Origin: a virus
DNA: 35,740 nucleotides
IMG/VR virus record: IMGVR_UViG_3300032288_001059
Coordinates: 1-35,740 of that record
Reading direction: 5' to 3' (one strand)
The notes under the pieces were generated by a model, which searched no databases, was not told where the DNA came from, and saw only the letters and a list, made by a program, of their open reading frames with translations. A program made the position numbers and the translations under genes. Positions 34,694 to 35,740 of this stretch are shown here, piece after piece; position 1 is the stretch's first letter, and the number at the start of each line of letters is the position of its first letter.

Positions 34694-34706
34694 ACATAGG
34701 CTATGT
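34694..34706. promoter_or_regulatory. Inverted repeat at the predicted transcription start
   Basis: The sequence ACATAG-G-CTATGT is a perfect 6-bp inverted repeat around one base. It covers the start point (about 34702) predicted from the extended -10 at 34709-34717 and precedes the AGGAGGG ribosome site. A one-base centre makes an RNA hairpin unlikely, so a protein-binding operator is the better guess. A chance palindrome in AT-rich DNA is possible. Confidence 0.35.
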
Positions 34707-34708
34707 TA

Positions 34709-34717
34709 ATTATAGCA
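34709..34717 (-). promoter_or_regulatory. Candidate extended -10 promoter between chaperone paralogues
   Basis: On the minus strand this reads TGCTATAAT: a consensus TATAAT (34714-34709) with TG one base upstream. It lies in the 62-base gap between the long and short chaperone genes, one of the largest gaps in the window. Predicted start is near 34702, with a leader of about 23 bases that contains AGGAGGG. No good -35 box was found at 17-18 bases. Confidence 0.55.
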
Positions 34718-34741
34718 TGACTAACTTTATTTTTTATTGTC

Positions 34742-35437
34742 TTATTTTGTTAAATCTTCGTAATCTAACCCCATGCCAATTCCAAACCCTGCTTTCTTAG
34801 CATTTTGTCCTTGTAAAGCCAAGATATCTTTGCTATCAGAGGTTTGTCCCTTACTGAATACTCTTGCTTTCATGTCTTCCCATTCTTTTTGTCCTTTATT
34901 AGATCCAGACTGTTTATCTAAGTCTACCCCCTGAATTGCAGCAAGAAATTTTTTTTCTTCATAATCAAGTTCTCTACGACTTGATAAAGTAGCCATTAAT
35001 TCTGGCATAGATAGTGATTCTTCTAATTCCATGTAATCTTTCCAAATACCCAGCAAAAATACTTCGGCCTCAATTTTTGCTAAGTCTAGTTCTGACCAAG
35101 TTGATCCACTTTCTGTTGCTTGATTTTTAACAGTTTCTTCTGATTTTTTATTTATTTTAATGCCAGAAGAAATGTCCAATATGGTATAAATTGTTGGTAA
35201 GTCAAGGCTGTCTTCTACATCAGATTTTGTTAATTTTATTTCTGGATAATATTGTTTCATGGCAATTCTTACGCACTCTATCAAACATTCTATTGCCTCA
35301 TCATCATTTTTGGCTTTTTTTACATACTCAAATGCTTCCATAAACTCACGTAAATATTTTATTTTTAATGGAACAATCTCTAATTCTGTACCATCTACAA
35401 ATTTTATTATTTTATTTTGATAAACAGTTGTTGCCAT
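34742..35437 (-). CDS. Tail assembly chaperone, long form
   Basis: This 231-residue protein has an N-terminal domain (1-95) homologous to the short chaperone encoded just downstream, then an extra domain (about 113-231) with LAKIEAEVFLLGIWKDYMEL, LPELM-like SMPELMATL, and YEEKKFLAAIQGVDL. This last segment is the hallmark I know of the T-like extension of actinophage tail chaperones. It is encoded in a single frame, so no programmed frameshift is needed to make the long form. No convincing slippery heptamer in the zero frame was seen near the domain junction (about 35110-35160). It lies after the major-tail-type gene and its terminator. Confidence 0.85.
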   Translation of the reverse strand: MATTVYQNKIIKFVDGTELEIVPLKIKYLREFMEAFEYVKKAKNDDEAIECLIECVRIAMKQYYPEIKLTKSDVEDSLDLPTIYTILDISSGIKINKKSEETVKNQATESGSTWSELDLAKIEAEVFLLGIWKDYMELEESLSMPELMATLSSRRELDYEEKKFLAAIQGVDLDKQSGSNKGQKEWEDMKARVFSKGQTSDSKDILALQGQNAKKAGFGIGMGLDYEDLTK

Positions 35438-35460
35438 AATCTTTCTATTCTATCATAAAG

Positions 35461-35492
35461 AAAACAAAAAACCCACCTGATTAAAGGTGGGT
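35461..35492 (-). terminator. Rho-independent terminator after the major tail gene
   Basis: A perfect 7-bp GC-rich stem (35471-35477 with 35486-35492) encloses an 8-base loop and, on the minus strand, is followed by five T, one G and four more T-rich positions. It lies about 23 bases after the stop of the partial gene at 35515 and about 24 bases before the chaperone start. Confidence 0.85.
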
Positions 35493-35499
35493 CTAATGT

Positions 35500-35517
35500 T
35501 AATCTAAAATTAGATTA
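35500..35517. repeat. AT-rich inverted repeat over the stop codon
   Basis: TAATCTAA and TTAGATTA form perfect 8-bp arms around a 2-base centre; the stop codon of the major-tail-type gene is within one arm. With the terminator 8 bases away this makes two tandem stem-loops at the transcript end. It might protect the upstream message from decay; stability as RNA is low because it is AT-rich and the loop is tight. Confidence 0.5.
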
Positions 35518-35740
35518 TGATTGACCAAATGTACGATCTACGATCTTTCCATATGATCCTGACACATCTTCTGGTAGAAGACGGAATGAAACTTCAAACA
35601 TTGACGCTTCGTCACGTTTTGCGGATACAGTTACGTTCTCAATTGATAGAGCACGATATGCTGTGTAAACACGCTCAACAGAGTCAGAGTTGTCGCAATC
35701 TCCAGTTCCTGGTCCAACAGCAACGATTCCTCGTTCTACT
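35515..35740 (-). CDS. Probable major tail tube protein (partial, C-terminal end)
   Basis: The frame is open from the window edge to a TAA at 35517-35515, giving 74 residues of C-terminus. It contains VYTAYRALSIENVTVSAKRD, EASMFEVSFRLLPED and ends IVDRTFGQS. Position directly upstream of the tail assembly chaperones and the tape measure is that of the major tail tube protein in siphoviruses, and the Glu/Val strand-rich end fits. The start and most of the gene are outside the window, so this rests mostly on gene order. Confidence 0.7.
   Translation of the reverse strand, partial: VERGIVAVGPGTGDCDNSDSVERVYTAYRALSIENVTVSAKRDEASMFEVSFRLLPEDVSGSYGKIVDRTFGQS

Noticed and set aside
35110-35160. Programmed frameshift site in the long chaperone gene
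   Set aside because: A-rich runs exist, but none fits an X-XXY-YYZ heptamer in the zero frame, and the long form is already encoded without a shift.
1-35740. tRNA genes, insertion sequences, integrase or attachment site
   Set aside because: No cloverleaf-like sequence, transposase, recombinase or terminal repeats were recognised; nearly every base is accounted for by protein genes.

Overview
The window is part of the genome of a tailed, double-stranded DNA phage with a long non-contractile tail (siphovirus). It is AT-rich and almost fully coding. All genes I can support lie on the minus strand, so transcription runs from high to low coordinates, and most neighbours overlap by 1-23 bases or are separated by a few bases. 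No integrase, repressor, tRNA, CRISPR array or insertion sequence was seen. The likely host is a low-GC freshwater actinobacterium of the acI / Nanopelagicales type. This is inferred from actinophage-like tail and replication genes and from an exported protein (1020-2618) that resembles surface proteins I recall from those bacteria.

Layout in transcription order: (1) 35740-18742, tail module. It holds the end of a probable major tail tube gene, a terminator, two paralogous tail-assembly chaperone genes, a 2519-residue tape measure gene, and then tail-tip and fibre-type proteins, including a 1501-residue hub-like protein. (2) 18731-17516, a switch region with a small zinc protein, a helix-turn-helix protein and two small conserved genes. 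(3) 17523-10084, replication module: DnaB-like helicase, DnaG-like primase, a small membrane protein, an OB-type single-stranded DNA binding protein, a DnaE-type polymerase and a RecA/UvsX recombinase. (4) 10091-7555, nucleases and zinc proteins: a Cas4/RecB-like Fe-S nuclease, a small PD-(D/E)XK-like protein and a RuvC-like resolvase. (5) 7555-4926, accessory region: an uncharacterised 214-residue protein, a flavin-dependent tryptophan-halogenase-like enzyme, a 51-residue helix-turn-helix protein and a DUF1599/Nmad1-like protein. (6) 4936-2635, terminase small and large subunits. (7) 2618-1, two genes for proteins with Sec signal peptides, the second cut by the window edge.

The helicase, primase, SSB, polymerase and recombinase look like a nearly self-sufficient replisome, with the nucleases processing recombination intermediates before terminase packaging. 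The most notable points are the halogenase and its tightly coupled partner, the host-like exported surface protein, two separate chaperone genes where a programmed frameshift is usual, and a recurring extended -10 promoter motif (TGN-TATA(A/C)T) at three of the few intergenic gaps. No gene-free stretch exceeds about 105 bases.
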